A DNA stretch of 64,000 bases from Microbispora amethystogenes (GCF_016863015.1 NZ_BOOB01000009.1:352308-416307); one strand, 5' to 3'; shown: positions 38,830 to 48,148, counted from the stretch's first letter. Made by a program: numbers and translations. Notes: generated by a model not told the origin, from the letters alone.

Positions 38830-39783
38830 ATGGACGGCGACACGTTCTTCACGATCGGAGCCCTGGCCCGGCGGACCGGCCTGACGGTCAAGGCCATCCG
38901 GTTCTACTCCGACACCGGAATCGTGCCGCCGGCAGACCGCAGCCCGGCCGGCTACCGGCTTTACGACATCGGCGCGCTCGCGCGTCTGGACCTGGTGCGC
39001 ACCCTGCGTGATCTGGGGCTCGACCTCGCTGTCATCCGGCAGGTGCTGGAGCGGGAGGTCTCGGTGCCCGAGGTCGCGGCCGCGCACGCCGACGCGCTGG
39101 AGGTGCAGATCCGCACCCTCCGACTTCGGCGCGCCGTACTGCGCGCGGTAGCCAAGCGGGGCTCCACCCCCGAGGAGATGGACCTCATGCACAAACTCGC
39201 CAAGCTCTCCGACGACGAACGCCGGCGCCTGATCACCGGCTTCATCGACGACACCTTCGGCGGGCTCGACGCCAACGCCGAGTTCGTCGCCATGATGCGC
39301 TCGGCCATGCCCGAACTGCCGGACGACCCCGAACCCGAACAGGTCGACGCCTGGGTGGAACTCGCCGAGCTCACCCAGGATCCCGACTTCCGCGCCGCCG
39401 TCCGCCGCATGGCGGAGTACCAGGCGGCCCAGCGTGCGCAGGGCGACCGCACCGGGCTCCACCACGAGCTCACCGAAACCGTCCGCGAGAGCGTCGGCCG
39501 CGCGCTCGATGCCGGTATCGCTCCGGGTTCGGCCGAGGCCGCATCCGTCGTCGACGCCCTCACCGCGCGGTACGCGCAGACCTTCGGCCGAGCCGACGAC
39601 GCCGGCTTGCGCCGCTGGCTGCTGACACGCCTGGAGATCGGCGGCGATCCCCGTGCGGAACGCTACTGGCACCTGCTGGCCGTCATCAACGGATGGCCTG
39701 CCCCGCCAAGCCTCGCACCGGTGTTCACGTGGTTCGCGGAAGCCCTGCGCACGCACACCGGGCAGCAGTCCCACGTGCGGTAG
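38830..39783 (+). CDS. MerR-family transcriptional regulator
   Basis: A 317-residue regulator. The N-terminal winged helix is classic MerR (FTIGALARRTGLTVKAIRFY...GIVPPADR...GYRLYD), followed by a coiled-coil dimerisation helix. The C-terminal 200 residues are helical, without the metal cysteines of metal sensors. They probably form an effector-binding or TipA-like domain of unknown ligand. It diverges from the DinB gene. Confidence 0.92.
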   Translation: MDGDTFFTIGALARRTGLTVKAIRFYSDTGIVPPADRSPAGYRLYDIGALARLDLVRTLRDLGLDLAVIRQVLEREVSVPEVAAAHADALEVQIRTLRLRRAVLRAVAKRGSTPEEMDLMHKLAKLSDDERRRLITGFIDDTFGGLDANAEFVAMMRSAMPELPDDPEPEQVDAWVELAELTQDPDFRAAVRRMAEYQAAQRAQGDRTGLHHELTETVRESVGRALDAGIAPGSAEAASVVDALTARYAQTFGRADDAGLRRWLLTRLEIGGDPRAERYWHLLAVINGWPAPPSLAPVFTWFAEALRTHTGQQSHVR

Positions 39784-39825
39784 TCCCGCACCCGGCGGCC
39801 GCCATCGAAGCGCCGGCGCGGTTCG

Positions 39826-40767
39826 CTAGTACATCGAGATGTGGACGTGGTCGTAGTGGTTGGCGGTGACGCCGCCGCGGTCGGACATCGGGCGCCAGCC
39901 CGGATGACCGAGGTTGTAGATGCGTTGCCGCCAGATCACGTACATCACGCCGAGCTTCGGGCCGTTCTTGATGGCCCAGGCGGCCAGGCTGTCGCCGAGC
40001 GCCTGCATCTGCGCCGAGGGCATGGAGCCGCCCGAGCTCATCATGAAGTCGCAGGCGCGGCCGAGGGGGTGCTCGCCGCTGTTCTCGGCCCGGTAACAGC
40101 CGACCGGGAAGCCCAGATCGAAGTGGCTTTCCACCTCGGACCGCATCAGCCGCATCCGGGGCGTGATGTTGTCGGCTCCGGCCGGCAGTTCGGGCGCCCA
40201 CGAGCCGCTCGCCCTCCGGCCCGGGGCGATCGGGACCAGGCGGTCGATCTTGTCCTGGATGTCGTCGATGAGCTTCTCGGCCTCCCGGCGCTGACCGGCG
40301 ACCTCCGCGGCCTGCGACTTCAGCGACGAGGTGAGCGCCTTCGCCGCCTCGGCGGCCTTCTGCCGTTCGGCGCGGACCTCGTCCACGCGCGCGAGCCTCG
40401 CGGCCTGTTCCTCCTTGAGCTGGTAGGCCACCGCGGAGACGGTCAGGTTGGGCAGGACGCGCACGCTGTCGGTCTGGTACCGCAGCCGGACGAACTCCCG
40501 GACCTCGTCGAGGGTCGCCGTGTAGTCGGCCTCCGCCCTGCTCACGCGGGCGCGCGCCGCCGCCTCGTCGTCGCGTGCCTTGGCGAGCGCGACCCGCTTG
40601 GCGTTGTAGTCGGCGATGAGCCGGTCGACCTTCTTCTGCAGGCCGGCGAGCTGCTTCTTGAGCTGCTTCTCCGTCGGCTTGGGGGCGGCGGCGCCCCCGG
40701 CGGCCGTGCCGAGGACGAGGGCCGCGGCGGTGAGCACGCCTGCGGCCAGGGGGAACGCGCGGGGCAG
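39826..40767 (-). CDS. Secreted coiled-coil protein with VldE-type cell-wall domain; CTG start
   Basis: A 313-residue exported protein. Read from CTG 40767, the N-terminus (PRAFPLAAGVLTAAALVLGTAAGGAAA) is a proper signal peptide. A long coiled coil follows (about 33-185; KQLKKQLAGLQKKVDRL). The C-terminal domain has GEHPLGRACDFMMS and YDHVHISMY, resembling the D,D-peptidase-like VldE/ARB domain of actinobacterial wall proteins. GGAGAGGAG lies 6 nt before the CTG. The next in-frame start, GTG 40737, would delete the basic start of the signal and leave that ribosome site unused. A c-di-AMP riboswitch ends 2 nt before the ribosome site. Confidence 0.85.
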   Translation of the reverse strand: MPRAFPLAAGVLTAAALVLGTAAGGAAAPKPTEKQLKKQLAGLQKKVDRLIADYNAKRVALAKARDDEAAARARVSRAEADYTATLDEVREFVRLRYQTDSVRVLPNLTVSAVAYQLKEEQAARLARVDEVRAERQKAAEAAKALTSSLKSQAAEVAGQRREAEKLIDDIQDKIDRLVPIAPGRRASGSWAPELPAGADNITPRMRLMRSEVESHFDLGFPVGCYRAENSGEHPLGRACDFMMSSGGSMPSAQMQALGDSLAAWAIKNGPKLGVMYVIWRQRIYNLGHPGWRPMSDRGGVTANHYDHVHISMY

Positions 40768-40784
40768 AGCCCACTCCTCTCCAT

Positions 40785-40910
40785 CTGCCGACCGGGTTAG
40801 CTGACGGGTGCGGGCTGGAGGAGCCCGGGCAGCGACGTGCCTTTACCCCAGAGGCGTGAACGGGTCCCCGGCTCCCGGGCGAGGCGCCCGGGATTAGGCG
40901 GCACCGGCTG
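40785..40910 (-). ncRNA. c-di-AMP riboswitch (ydaO-yuaA type)
   Basis: On the minus strand the leader has all conserved blocks in order: GCCGCCTAATCC (from 40902), GGAGCCGGGGACCC, TGGGGTAAA, and the diagnostic GCACCCGTCAGCTAACCCGG before a closing CGGC (near 40787). These match the two-fold c-di-AMP aptamer. In actinobacteria this riboswitch typically precedes cell-wall hydrolase and resuscitation-factor genes and turns them off when c-di-AMP is high. Here it immediately precedes the secreted coiled-coil wall protein. A GC-rich arm inside the 40.85-40.89 kb segment is the variable stem. Confidence 0.9.
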
Positions 40911-40982
40911 TGACCGGTGGTGCCAGGGATACTAGTGGTAAAGAAAAGGTGACTGCCACCCCAAGTCGCAACCGTACGGAGA

Positions 40983-42041
40983 TCAGTCCGTTACCACCTC
41001 GCGCAGCATGCGGGCGGCCTCCTCCGGGAGCACGTCGTTGACGAAGGCGCCCATCGCCGACTCCGATCCGGCGAGATACTTCAGCTTGTCCGCCGCCCGC
41101 CGGATCGTGAAGAGCTGGAGGTGGAGGTAGGCCAGATCCCGCCGGTAGGTGACCGGCGCCTGGTGCCAGGCCGCGACGTACGGCATGACGACGCCGAACA
41201 GCCCGTCGAGGCGGCGCAGCACGTCGATGTACAGCGGCGCGAAGGCGGCCCGCTCCTCCGGCGACAGCGCCGGGATGTCCGGCACCCGGCGGTGCGGGTA
41301 GAGGTGCACCTCGAACGGATACCGGGCGGCGGCCGGGACGAAGGCCGTCCAGTGCTCGTTGGCGGCGACCACGCGGGGCCCCCTCCGCTCGGCCGCGAGG
41401 ACGTCCGCGAACAGGTTGCCGCCGCGGTGCCGGGCGGCGGTGTCCAGCATCTGCCGGGTACGCGGCGTGACGTACGGATAGGCGTAGATCTGCCCATGCG
41501 GGTGCGGCAGCGTGATGCCGATCTCGGCGCCGCGGTTCTCGAAGCAGAAGACCTGCTCCACGCCGGGCAGCGCGGACAGTTCGGCCGTGCGGTCGGCCCA
41601 CGCCTCGACGACCAGCGCGGCCCGCTCGTCGCCGAGCGAGCTGAAGGAGGCGTCGTGGTCGGAGGTGAAGCAGACGACCTCGCAGCGCCCGATCCCCGGC
41701 CGCACCTCGCTCAGCCCGCCCACCTGCTCGTACGCGCCGGTGTTGAAGCTGAACGACGGGAAGCGGTTCTCGAACACCGCCACCTCGTACGGCGAGGGGA
41801 TCTCCGAGCCGGGATGCCCGGGGCAGAGCGGGCACTCCTGGGCGGACGGCAGGTGGGTGCGGGTCTGTCGGTGCCGGGCGACGGCCACCCACTCGTCCAT
41901 GAGCGGGTCGTGCCGCAACTCGGACGCGAGAGGGCGCGCGGGCAGATCCCGGGGGTCGGCGGCGGCGTGGTCGGCGTCGTCCCGGCGGTCGAAGTAGATC
42001 AGCTCCCGGCCGTCGGCCAGATGGGCGATGGTGCGCTTCAC
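40983..42041 (-). CDS. galT: Galactose-1-phosphate uridylyltransferase
   Basis: A 352-residue GalT of the Leloir pathway: UDP-glucose + Gal-1-P to UDP-Gal + Glc-1-P. Zinc cysteines are in ECPLCPGHPG and the active-site HPHGQ follows FENRGAEIGITLP. C-terminal HLQLFTI matches the family. The GTG start is at 42041. It lies 97 nt downstream of the DeoR regulator on the same strand, which probably controls it. galK and galE are not in the window. Confidence 0.95.
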   Translation of the reverse strand: MKRTIAHLADGRELIYFDRRDDADHAAADPRDLPARPLASELRHDPLMDEWVAVARHRQTRTHLPSAQECPLCPGHPGSEIPSPYEVAVFENRFPSFSFNTGAYEQVGGLSEVRPGIGRCEVVCFTSDHDASFSSLGDERAALVVEAWADRTAELSALPGVEQVFCFENRGAEIGITLPHPHGQIYAYPYVTPRTRQMLDTAARHRGGNLFADVLAAERRGPRVVAANEHWTAFVPAAARYPFEVHLYPHRRVPDIPALSPEERAAFAPLYIDVLRRLDGLFGVVMPYVAAWHQAPVTYRRDLAYLHLQLFTIRRAADKLKYLAGSESAMGAFVNDVLPEEAARMLREVVTD

Positions 42042-42138
42042 GGTGCGATCTCCAGCTTCACAGTGCTCTTTCGCGGCGTCACGGCGGCGTCGCAGCGGCG
42101 TCGTGCGGCGTTGTCGGGATTGCCGTCGGGAGGGTCTG

Positions 42139-42945
42139 TCACAGGGAGGCGGTCTCCAGGGGCGCCTCGCCGGACGGATCGGTGAGGAGAAGCTCGCCGG
42201 CCTGCTCCGACAGCACGGCGCGGGCCTCCTCGGGCAGGCCCACGTCGCTCACGACCACGTCGGCCTCGCCGAGCGCCGCGATCGTGCTGATGCCGATCGT
42301 CCCCCACTTGGTGTGGTCGGCCAGGACGACGAGCCGCTGGGCGGCCGCGATCAGGGCACGGTCGGTCTCCGCCTCCAGCAGGTTGGGGGTGGTGAAACCG
42401 GCCCGGACGCTCATGCCGTGCACGCCGAGCATGAGGGTGTCGACGTTCAGGGAGCGGACGGCCGCGACCGCGACCGGGCCGACCAGCGCGTCGGACGGCG
42501 TCCGCACGCCGCCCACGAGCACCACGGTCTGGTCGGGGCGTCCCGCCCGGTGGAAGACGTCGGCCACCTGGACGGAGTTGGTGATCACGGTCAGCTCGGG
42601 CACGTCCACCAGGTGGTGGGCCAGCGTCCAGGTCGTCGTGCCGGCCGAGAGCGCGACGGAGCTTCCCGGAGGCACGAGCGGGGCCGCGCGGCGGGCGACG
42701 GCCTCCTTCTCGGCCTGCTGCCGCATCGACTTGGCCGCGAAGCCCGGCTCCTCGGTGGAGCCGGTGCCGGTGGCGGTGGCCCCGCCGTGCACCTTGACGA
42801 TAAGGCCGCGCTCCGCCAGGACCTCCAGGTCGCGGCGGATCGTCATGTCCGACACCCCGAGCTCACGCACGAGTTGCGCGACCCGCACCCCGCCGGACCT
42901 GCGCACCCTCTCCAGGATCGCCTGCTGCCGTTGCTGGGCCAGCAT
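42139..42945 (-). CDS. DeoR-family transcriptional regulator
   Basis: A 268-residue repressor. The N-terminal DeoR helix-turn-helix (QRQQAILERVRRSGG...LVRELGVSDMTIRRDLEVL) is followed by the sugar-phosphate-binding DeoR sensor domain (ALSAGTTTWTLAHHL ... VLVGG). It is the first gene of an apparent operon with galT, so a galactose phosphate effector is likely (inference). ATG start at 42945. Confidence 0.94.
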   Translation of the reverse strand: MLAQQRQQAILERVRRSGGVRVAQLVRELGVSDMTIRRDLEVLAERGLIVKVHGGATATGTGSTEEPGFAAKSMRQQAEKEAVARRAAPLVPPGSSVALSAGTTTWTLAHHLVDVPELTVITNSVQVADVFHRAGRPDQTVVLVGGVRTPSDALVGPVAVAAVRSLNVDTLMLGVHGMSVRAGFTTPNLLEAETDRALIAAAQRLVVLADHTKWGTIGISTIAALGEADVVVSDVGLPEEARAVLSEQAGELLLTDPSGEAPLETASL

Positions 42946-43084
42946 CCACCACTCCCGTCAACAGATTCCACCAAATCATGCCAGGCTTACGTTCAGGAGT
43001 GTTGAGTTGGGGTGCGGGTACTTGCCGCCGCCCGCCCGCGGGAGGACAGTGGGCGAAAGCCGTACTCCAGGGAAGGCGGCCGCG

Positions 43085-43162
43085 ATGGGCAGACGCGCAC
43101 GCAAGTCGAAGGCCCGCAGGAAGAAGAAGGCCAACCACGGCAAGCGCCCCACGGGCCGGTAA
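43085..43162 (+). CDS. Tiny basic protein, 50S ribosomal protein bL37-type
   Basis: A 25-residue, extremely Arg/Lys-rich peptide ending ANHGKRPTGR, with GGGAAGG upstream of its ATG. The ANHGKRP ending is the mark of the actinobacterial tiny ribosomal protein bL37, described in the mycobacterial 50S subunit. It stands alone between the DeoR gene (divergent) and the maleylpyruvate-isomerase-like gene. Assignment is from recall of the conserved ending. Confidence 0.75.
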   Translation: MGRRARKSKARRKKKANHGKRPTGR

Positions 43163-43192
43163 CCCGGTTCCGGGGTCGTCCCGGCGTTCGCC

Positions 43193-43759
43193 TCAGGGGT
43201 TCCTGCCCCACGCGGCGAGCAGCCGGGTCTGCTGGTCGGCGCCGGCCGGGACGTCCCGCTCGTCCCCGATCACCCCTGCCTCGCGGTAGCCGTCCCACGC
43301 CTTGGCGAACCATTCGGCGCAGGACGCGACCAGGTCGGGGTCGAGCCGTTCCGGCCCGCCGACGGCGCGCGCGAGGTCCCAGGTGTGGATCAGCGCGTCC
43401 GCGAACAATTCGGTGATGTACTCCTCGCCCGGCACGTCGCCGAAGGACAGGTGAGCAACGCTCGTGAGGGCGCCCTCGGCGTACACCGCCTGGACGGCGC
43501 CCTGCGCGGACGCCTCGAACGCCTTCACCGGGTCGTCGCCGAGCACGTCGCCCTCGAACGCGTCGCCCACCTCGGCGGCCGTACGGCCCGACAGCAGTTC
43601 GGGAGCCCACAGGTTCTCGGCCACCAGGTGGTTCACCAGCCCCCGGACATCCCAGTCGACGCAGGGCGTCGGCAGGTCCCACTGTCCGGGGCGGACGAGA
43701 TGGAGGCGGTCGCCGAAACCGTCCAGCGCCCTTCGGTACGCGTCCCGGATGTCGATCAT
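43193..43759 (-). CDS. TIGR03086-type metal-binding protein (maleylpyruvate isomerase-like)
   Basis: A 188-residue DinB-superfamily protein of the mycothiol-dependent maleylpyruvate isomerase-like group. Landmarks are TPCVDWDVRGLVNHLVAE (metal His) and DALIHTWDLARAVG (second His), with the usual spacing. The group is expanded in mycothiol-containing actinobacteria and individual substrates are mostly unknown. ATG at 43759. No aromatic-degradation genes are near. Confidence 0.9.
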   Translation of the reverse strand: MIDIRDAYRRALDGFGDRLHLVRPGQWDLPTPCVDWDVRGLVNHLVAENLWAPELLSGRTAAEVGDAFEGDVLGDDPVKAFEASAQGAVQAVYAEGALTSVAHLSFGDVPGEEYITELFADALIHTWDLARAVGGPERLDPDLVASCAEWFAKAWDGYREAGVIGDERDVPAGADQQTRLLAAWGRNP

Positions 43760-43845
43760 GTCCCCTCCTCGCCGCTAGCCTCCCCGATTCGACCGTAACT
43801 CCTCCCGACGATCAGTCGCGCCCGCCCGCCCGCGAGGGCGACCGG

Positions 43846-45579
43846 TCACGGAAGATGCTGCTCGACCCAGACGATCTTGCCGTACGGGGTGGGCCGGGTC
43901 CCCCAGCGATAGGCGAAGCGCTTGATCAGCTGGAGGCCGCGGCCGGTGTCCTCGTCGGGGGTGGCCGTACGCGGGGCGGGGGTGGAGGCGGAGCCGTCGG
44001 CGACCTCGACCACCAGCGTGCGGCAGCGCAGCAGCCGCAGCTCGATCGGCGGCCAGCCGTGCTTGAGCGCGTTGGTGACCAGTTCGCTGACGATGAGCTG
44101 GGTGCTGTCCACCAGGCTGGTCAGCCCCCAGGCGGCGAGCGTGCCCCGGACGAACCGGCGGGCCTGGGAGACGAACCTGGGGTCGGCGGGCAGGGGAAAG
44201 GTCGCCACCTCGTCCGGGTCGAGCTCACGCACCCGGGCCACCAGCAGGGCGATGTCGTCGCGCTCGTGGCTCGCCCGCTGGCTGCTGATGATGTCGTCGC
44301 ACATGTCGTCGAGATCCTCGACGGGCCCGGCGAGCAGGCGGCGCAACCCCATGATCCCCGCGTCCAGGTCCCGCTCGCGGCTCTCCACGAGGCCGTCGGT
44401 GTAGAAGGCGAGCACGCTCCCGGCCGGCAGGATCAGCTCGCGCATCTCCAGCGGGTCGCTGCCGATGCCGAGGGGAAGGCCCGACGGCAGCTCGATGATC
44501 TCGGTCGACCGGTCGGGATGCAGCAGGATCGGCGGCACGTGCCCGGCGCGGGCGAGCGCGCAGCCCCGCGTCACCGGGTCGTAGACGGCGTAGATGCACG
44601 TGGCGATCTGGGTCGGATCGAGGTCCTGGCTCATCAGGTTGAGCCGGAACAGCACCTCGTCGGGCGGCAGGTCGAGGCTCGCCAGCGTGCGCGCCGCGGT
44701 GCGGAGCTGGCCCATCGTCGCCGCGGCCCTGGTCCCGTGGCCCATGACGTCGCCCACCACCAGGGCCGTACGGCACCCGGGAAGGGTGATCACGTCGTAC
44801 CAGTCCCCGCCGACGCCCATCAGGTCGCTCGCCGGAAGATAGCGCGAGGCGATGTCCATGCCGAGCGGCTGCGGCAGCTCGGCGGGCAGCAGGCTGCTCT
44901 GCAGGGTCAGCGCGGTCCGGCGCTCGGTGGTGTAGAGCCGCGCGTTGTCGACGCACACGGCGGTGCGGGCCGCGAGGTCCTCGGCCACCATGACGTCCTG
45001 CTCCTCGAACGGCGGCGCGCCCGCCCGCCTGGTGAAGACCACGCACCCGAGCACCCGTCCCCGGGCCCGCAGGGGCACGGTGAGGAACGAGCCGTCGGTC
45101 AGCAGGGCGGCGACCGCGTCCTCCCGGCCGAAGGTCGCGCCGATGAGCCGGGCGCTCTCCTTGTCCAGGGCCGGATACATCAGCGGCTTGCCGCTCGCCA
45201 TGCACTGCGCCTGCGGCAGGATCGCCGGGTAGACCGCCACCTCGTCCACGGGGAAGGCGTTCACCCAGGCGTCCGCGTCCGCGCCGGCCACGCCCATGGC
45301 CATCCGGCGTACGAGGGTTGTCCCGTCCACCGGGCGGGACGACAGTTCGCCCTCGGAGATGAGGCGGTCCTGGAGCATCACGGCCGCCGTGTCGGCGAAC
45401 CTCGGGACGGCCACGTCCACGAGTTCCCGGCTCGTCTCCTCGAGGTCGAGGGTGCTGCCGATCCGGCGGCTCGCCTCGTTCAGGAACGCCAGCCGTTCGT
45501 GGGCGGACGCGGCGCCGCTGGGCCGCCACTGCCCCCGGTCCGCCGGGGCGGGGCCCTTGATCACGCAGTTCCGGTTCAA
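43846..45579 (-). CDS. GAF - SpoIIE phosphatase - RsbW-like ATPase fusion
   Basis: A 577-residue cytosolic signalling protein. A GAF domain (about 35-200) senses an unknown ligand. A SpoIIE/PP2C phosphatase (about 215-430) has metal residues in GVGGDWYDVI, VVGDVMGHG, YTDGLVESRERD and DDIALLV. A C-terminal HATPase (about 445-575) has the N-box ELVTNALKHG. Phosphatase and anti-sigma kinase in one chain is a common actinobacterial layout for partner switching. ATG at 45579. No sigma factor is adjacent. Confidence 0.94.
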   Translation of the reverse strand: MNRNCVIKGPAPADRGQWRPSGAASAHERLAFLNEASRRIGSTLDLEETSRELVDVAVPRFADTAAVMLQDRLISEGELSSRPVDGTTLVRRMAMGVAGADADAWVNAFPVDEVAVYPAILPQAQCMASGKPLMYPALDKESARLIGATFGREDAVAALLTDGSFLTVPLRARGRVLGCVVFTRRAGAPPFEEQDVMVAEDLAARTAVCVDNARLYTTERRTALTLQSSLLPAELPQPLGMDIASRYLPASDLMGVGGDWYDVITLPGCRTALVVGDVMGHGTRAAATMGQLRTAARTLASLDLPPDEVLFRLNLMSQDLDPTQIATCIYAVYDPVTRGCALARAGHVPPILLHPDRSTEIIELPSGLPLGIGSDPLEMRELILPAGSVLAFYTDGLVESRERDLDAGIMGLRRLLAGPVEDLDDMCDDIISSQRASHERDDIALLVARVRELDPDEVATFPLPADPRFVSQARRFVRGTLAAWGLTSLVDSTQLIVSELVTNALKHGWPPIELRLLRCRTLVVEVADGSASTPAPRTATPDEDTGRGLQLIKRFAYRWGTRPTPYGKIVWVEQHLP

Positions 45580-45776
45580 AACGAATACTCCGGCGAGAGC
45601 GGATGGTGTCCCAGAATCGTATGGAGCTGATACCGCGCATTTCAGCCGTTTGGCATGAGTGCTTTGGCCGATACGACAGCGCGATGGCGCAGCCGTACCC
45701 CGCGGTCAATGGACGAAACGGATATCAGTGAGCACGCGTCACATCAGACAGCGCACCCTCTTCAGACAGGGGGCCA

Positions 45777-47138
45777 TCATGAGACAGGGGGCAGGTGCGC
45801 GAGGGCCGTGTCGATCCGCTCCTGCGGGAGCGTGAAGTCCTCCAGCCGGCCGGCGAGGTGACGCTCGTACGCGGCCAGGTCGAAGTGGCCGTGCCCGCAC
45901 AGGGACATCACGATGACCTTCTCCTCGCCCGACTCGGCGCACCTCAGTGCCTCCGCGATGGTCGCGGCCACCGCGTGGGCCGGTTCGGGGGCCGGCAGGA
46001 CCCCCTCGGCCCGGGCGAAGCGGACGCCCGCGTCGAAGCAGTCGGTCTGCGTCACCGCCACGGCCTCCACCAGACCCAGTTCGTACGCGTGCGACAGCAG
46101 CGGCGACATGCCGTGGTAGCGCAGCCCGCCGGCGTGGATGGGGTCCGGCACGAACGTGTGGCCCAGGGTGTGCATCTTCATCAGCGGCGTGAACCCCGCC
46201 GTGTCGCCGAAGTCGTAGGCGTACGTGCCCCGGGTCAGGGACGGGCAGGCGGCGGGCTCCACGGCGCGCAGCACCGGGTCCATCCGCCCCGCGAGCTTCT
46301 CCCGCAGGAACGGGAAGGCCAGCCCGGCGAAGTTGGAGCCGCCGCCGGTGCAGCCGATGACCACGTCGGGAGTCTCGCCGAGGACGGCCAGTTGCTCCAG
46401 CGCCTCCTCGCCGATCACGGTCTGGTGCATCAGGACGTGGTTGAGCACCGAGCCCAGGGCGTACCGCGTGTCGTCGTGCAGGCCGGCGACCTCGACGGCC
46501 TCGCTGATCGCGATGCCCAGCGATCCCGTGCAGTCCGGGTCCTCCGCCAGGATCCTGGCCCCCGCGGTGGTCACCGCCGACGGGCTGGCGTGCAGCGTCG
46601 CGCCGTGGACGCGCATGAGCGTACGGCGGTAGGGCTTCTGGTCGTACGACGCCCGGACCATCCAGATCTCGCACGCCAGGCCGAACTGGCCGCAGGCGAA
46701 CGCCAGGGCCGAGCCCCACTGGCCCGCGCCGGTCTCGGTGGTCAGTCTCCGCACGCCCTCCCGCGCGTTGTAGTAGGCCTGCGGGACCGCGGTGTTCGGC
46801 TTGTGCGACCCGGACGGGCTGCCGCCCTCGTACTTGTAGTAGATCCGGGCGGGCGTGCCGAGCCGCCGTTCCAGGCGGCGGGCGCGGATGAGGGGAGTGG
46901 GCCGCCACAGGCGGTACACGTCGAGCACCTCATCCGGAATGGGGACGAACCGCTCCCCGGAGACCTCCTGCCCGATCAGTTCCGCCGGGAAGAGCGGCGC
47001 GAGGTCGTCGGGGCCGACCGGCCGGAGTGTGGCCGGGTGGAGCACCGGGGGAGGAGGAGAGGGGAGATCGGGGACGAGGTTGTACCAGTTCCGGGGAATC
47101 CGGGACTCGTCGAGAAGGACCCTGGTCGGCTCGCCCAT
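45777..47138 (-). CDS. TrpB2-type tryptophan synthase beta-like enzyme
   Basis: A 453-residue PLP enzyme of the TrpB2 class (longer than about 400-residue TrpB1). The PLP lysine lies in [15 protein letters not shown] and the phosphate-binding loop in [12 protein letters not shown]- and C-terminal extensions are typical of TrpB2, which makes tryptophan from serine and free indole and often lies away from trpA. No trpA is present here. Three related AGACAG motifs follow the gene (45744-45793), two of them identical copies of AGACAGGGGGC. Confidence 0.93.
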   Translation of the reverse strand: MGEPTRVLLDESRIPRNWYNLVPDLPSPPPPVLHPATLRPVGPDDLAPLFPAELIGQEVSGERFVPIPDEVLDVYRLWRPTPLIRARRLERRLGTPARIYYKYEGGSPSGSHKPNTAVPQAYYNAREGVRRLTTETGAGQWGSALAFACGQFGLACEIWMVRASYDQKPYRRTLMRVHGATLHASPSAVTTAGARILAEDPDCTGSLGIAISEAVEVAGLHDDTRYALGSVLNHVLMHQTVIGEEALEQLAVLGETPDVVIGCTGGGSNFAGLAFPFLREKLAGRMDPVLRAVEPAACPSLTRGTYAYDFGDTAGFTPLMKMHTLGHTFVPDPIHAGGLRYHGMSPLLSHAYELGLVEAVAVTQTDCFDAGVRFARAEGVLPAPEPAHAVAATIAEALRCAESGEEKVIVMSLCGHGHFDLAAYERHLAGRLEDFTLPQERIDTALAHLPPVS

Positions 47139-47202
47139 GTCTCCCAGTCTCCGCGTGGCGGGCCGGTCGGGGAAGGGCGCCCGCCGATATGGCCGGACCC
47201 GG

Positions 47203-47700
47203 TCAGACGGTGCCGCCCGAGCGCCAGTAGACGCCGTCCTCCCGGGTGAGGAACCCCTCGTCCACCAGGTGGCGGCGCAGCGCGGCGTGGTCGTCGTGGA
47301 ACGCCCGCAGCGCCACGTCGACCTCCTTCTCCGGATACCGCGCGCCCACCTCGAAGACCTGGGAGACGTAGTCGAGCAGCATCAGCCGCTTGGCCCGCTT
47401 CGTCGGTATGGAGACGAGCCGCCCGTCGACCAGGAACGCGTCCAGCGGGCCCGCCGGCTCGGCGGGCACCGCGCGGAGCAGGTCGCGGAAGACCTCCGGC
47501 CGCGCCCGCCACCCGTCCCCGTCCCGTACGGCGAGACCGCCCCGCTCCAACCGGCCGAGCGCCCGGGCGACCTCGTCCGGGCCGAGCCCGGTCACCTGGC
47601 CGAGGGGTTCCCCGGGATGGAGGACGAGGCCGGAGAGAACCCGCAGCGTGTCCTCCTGGCCGAGCAGCCCGAGCACGCGGGGAATGCGCTTGTCGATCAT
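47203..47700 (-). CDS. DUF2087-domain protein with winged-helix-like N-terminus
   Basis: A 165-residue protein. The N-terminal half looks like a winged helix ([20 protein letters not shown] ... [11 protein letters not shown]). The C-terminal half is DUF2087 ([20 protein letters not shown]...[13 protein letters not shown]...[17 protein letters not shown]), found fused to HTH domains and acetyltransferases. It is probably a regulator; the ligand is unknown. It lies 64 nt upstream of the trpB2 gene on the same strand. Confidence 0.88.
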   Translation of the reverse strand: MIDKRIPRVLGLLGQEDTLRVLSGLVLHPGEPLGQVTGLGPDEVARALGRLERGGLAVRDGDGWRARPEVFRDLLRAVPAEPAGPLDAFLVDGRLVSIPTKRAKRLMLLDYVSQVFEVGARYPEKEVDVALRAFHDDHAALRRHLVDEGFLTREDGVYWRSGGTV

Positions 47701-47750
47701 CCGTCCACGGTATGGGACCGATGAGTACCTTCGGAAACATGGAGGGCGCC

Positions 47751-48143
47751 GTGCCCGCTCGACTGGATCACACGATCGTGCACAGCACCGATCGCTTCGC
47801 CTCTGCCCGCTTCCTCACCGGCCTGCTCGGCGAGCCGGGGCCCGGCTCGTTCGGGCCGTTCGCCACGGTCAGAGTCGCCAACGGCGTGACGATCGACTTC
47901 GCCGACTCGATCGTCGGCCGGGACCGGATCGTCCTCCAGCACCTGGCCTTCCTCGTCTCGGAGGACGAGTTCGACGAGATCTTCGCCCGGATCGGCGACC
48001 GGGGCCTGCCGTACTGGGGCGGCCCGCACCACCAGGAGCCCCAGCGGATCAACCACCGCCACCACGGCCGCGGGGTGTACGTGGACGACCCCGACGGCCA
48101 CGCCATCGAGTTCCTCACCCACCCGTACGTCGAGGAGGAGTGA
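47751..48143 (+). CDS. VOC-superfamily (glyoxalase-like) protein
   Basis: A protein of about 130 residues with paired beta-alpha-beta-beta-beta units: LDHTIVHSTD (first metal His) and a C-terminal VYVDDPDGHAIEFLTHPY (Glu ligand). The family includes lyases, dioxygenases and resistance proteins, and the exact role is unknown. GGAGGG sits 4-5 nt before GTG 47751; ATGs at 47712, 47721 and 47739 are alternatives. It diverges from the DUF2087 gene across a few bases. Confidence 0.85.
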   Translation: MPARLDHTIVHSTDRFASARFLTGLLGEPGPGSFGPFATVRVANGVTIDFADSIVGRDRIVLQHLAFLVSEDEFDEIFARIGDRGLPYWGGPHHQEPQRINHRHHGRGVYVDDPDGHAIEFLTHPYVEEE

Positions 48144-48148
48144 ACGGG

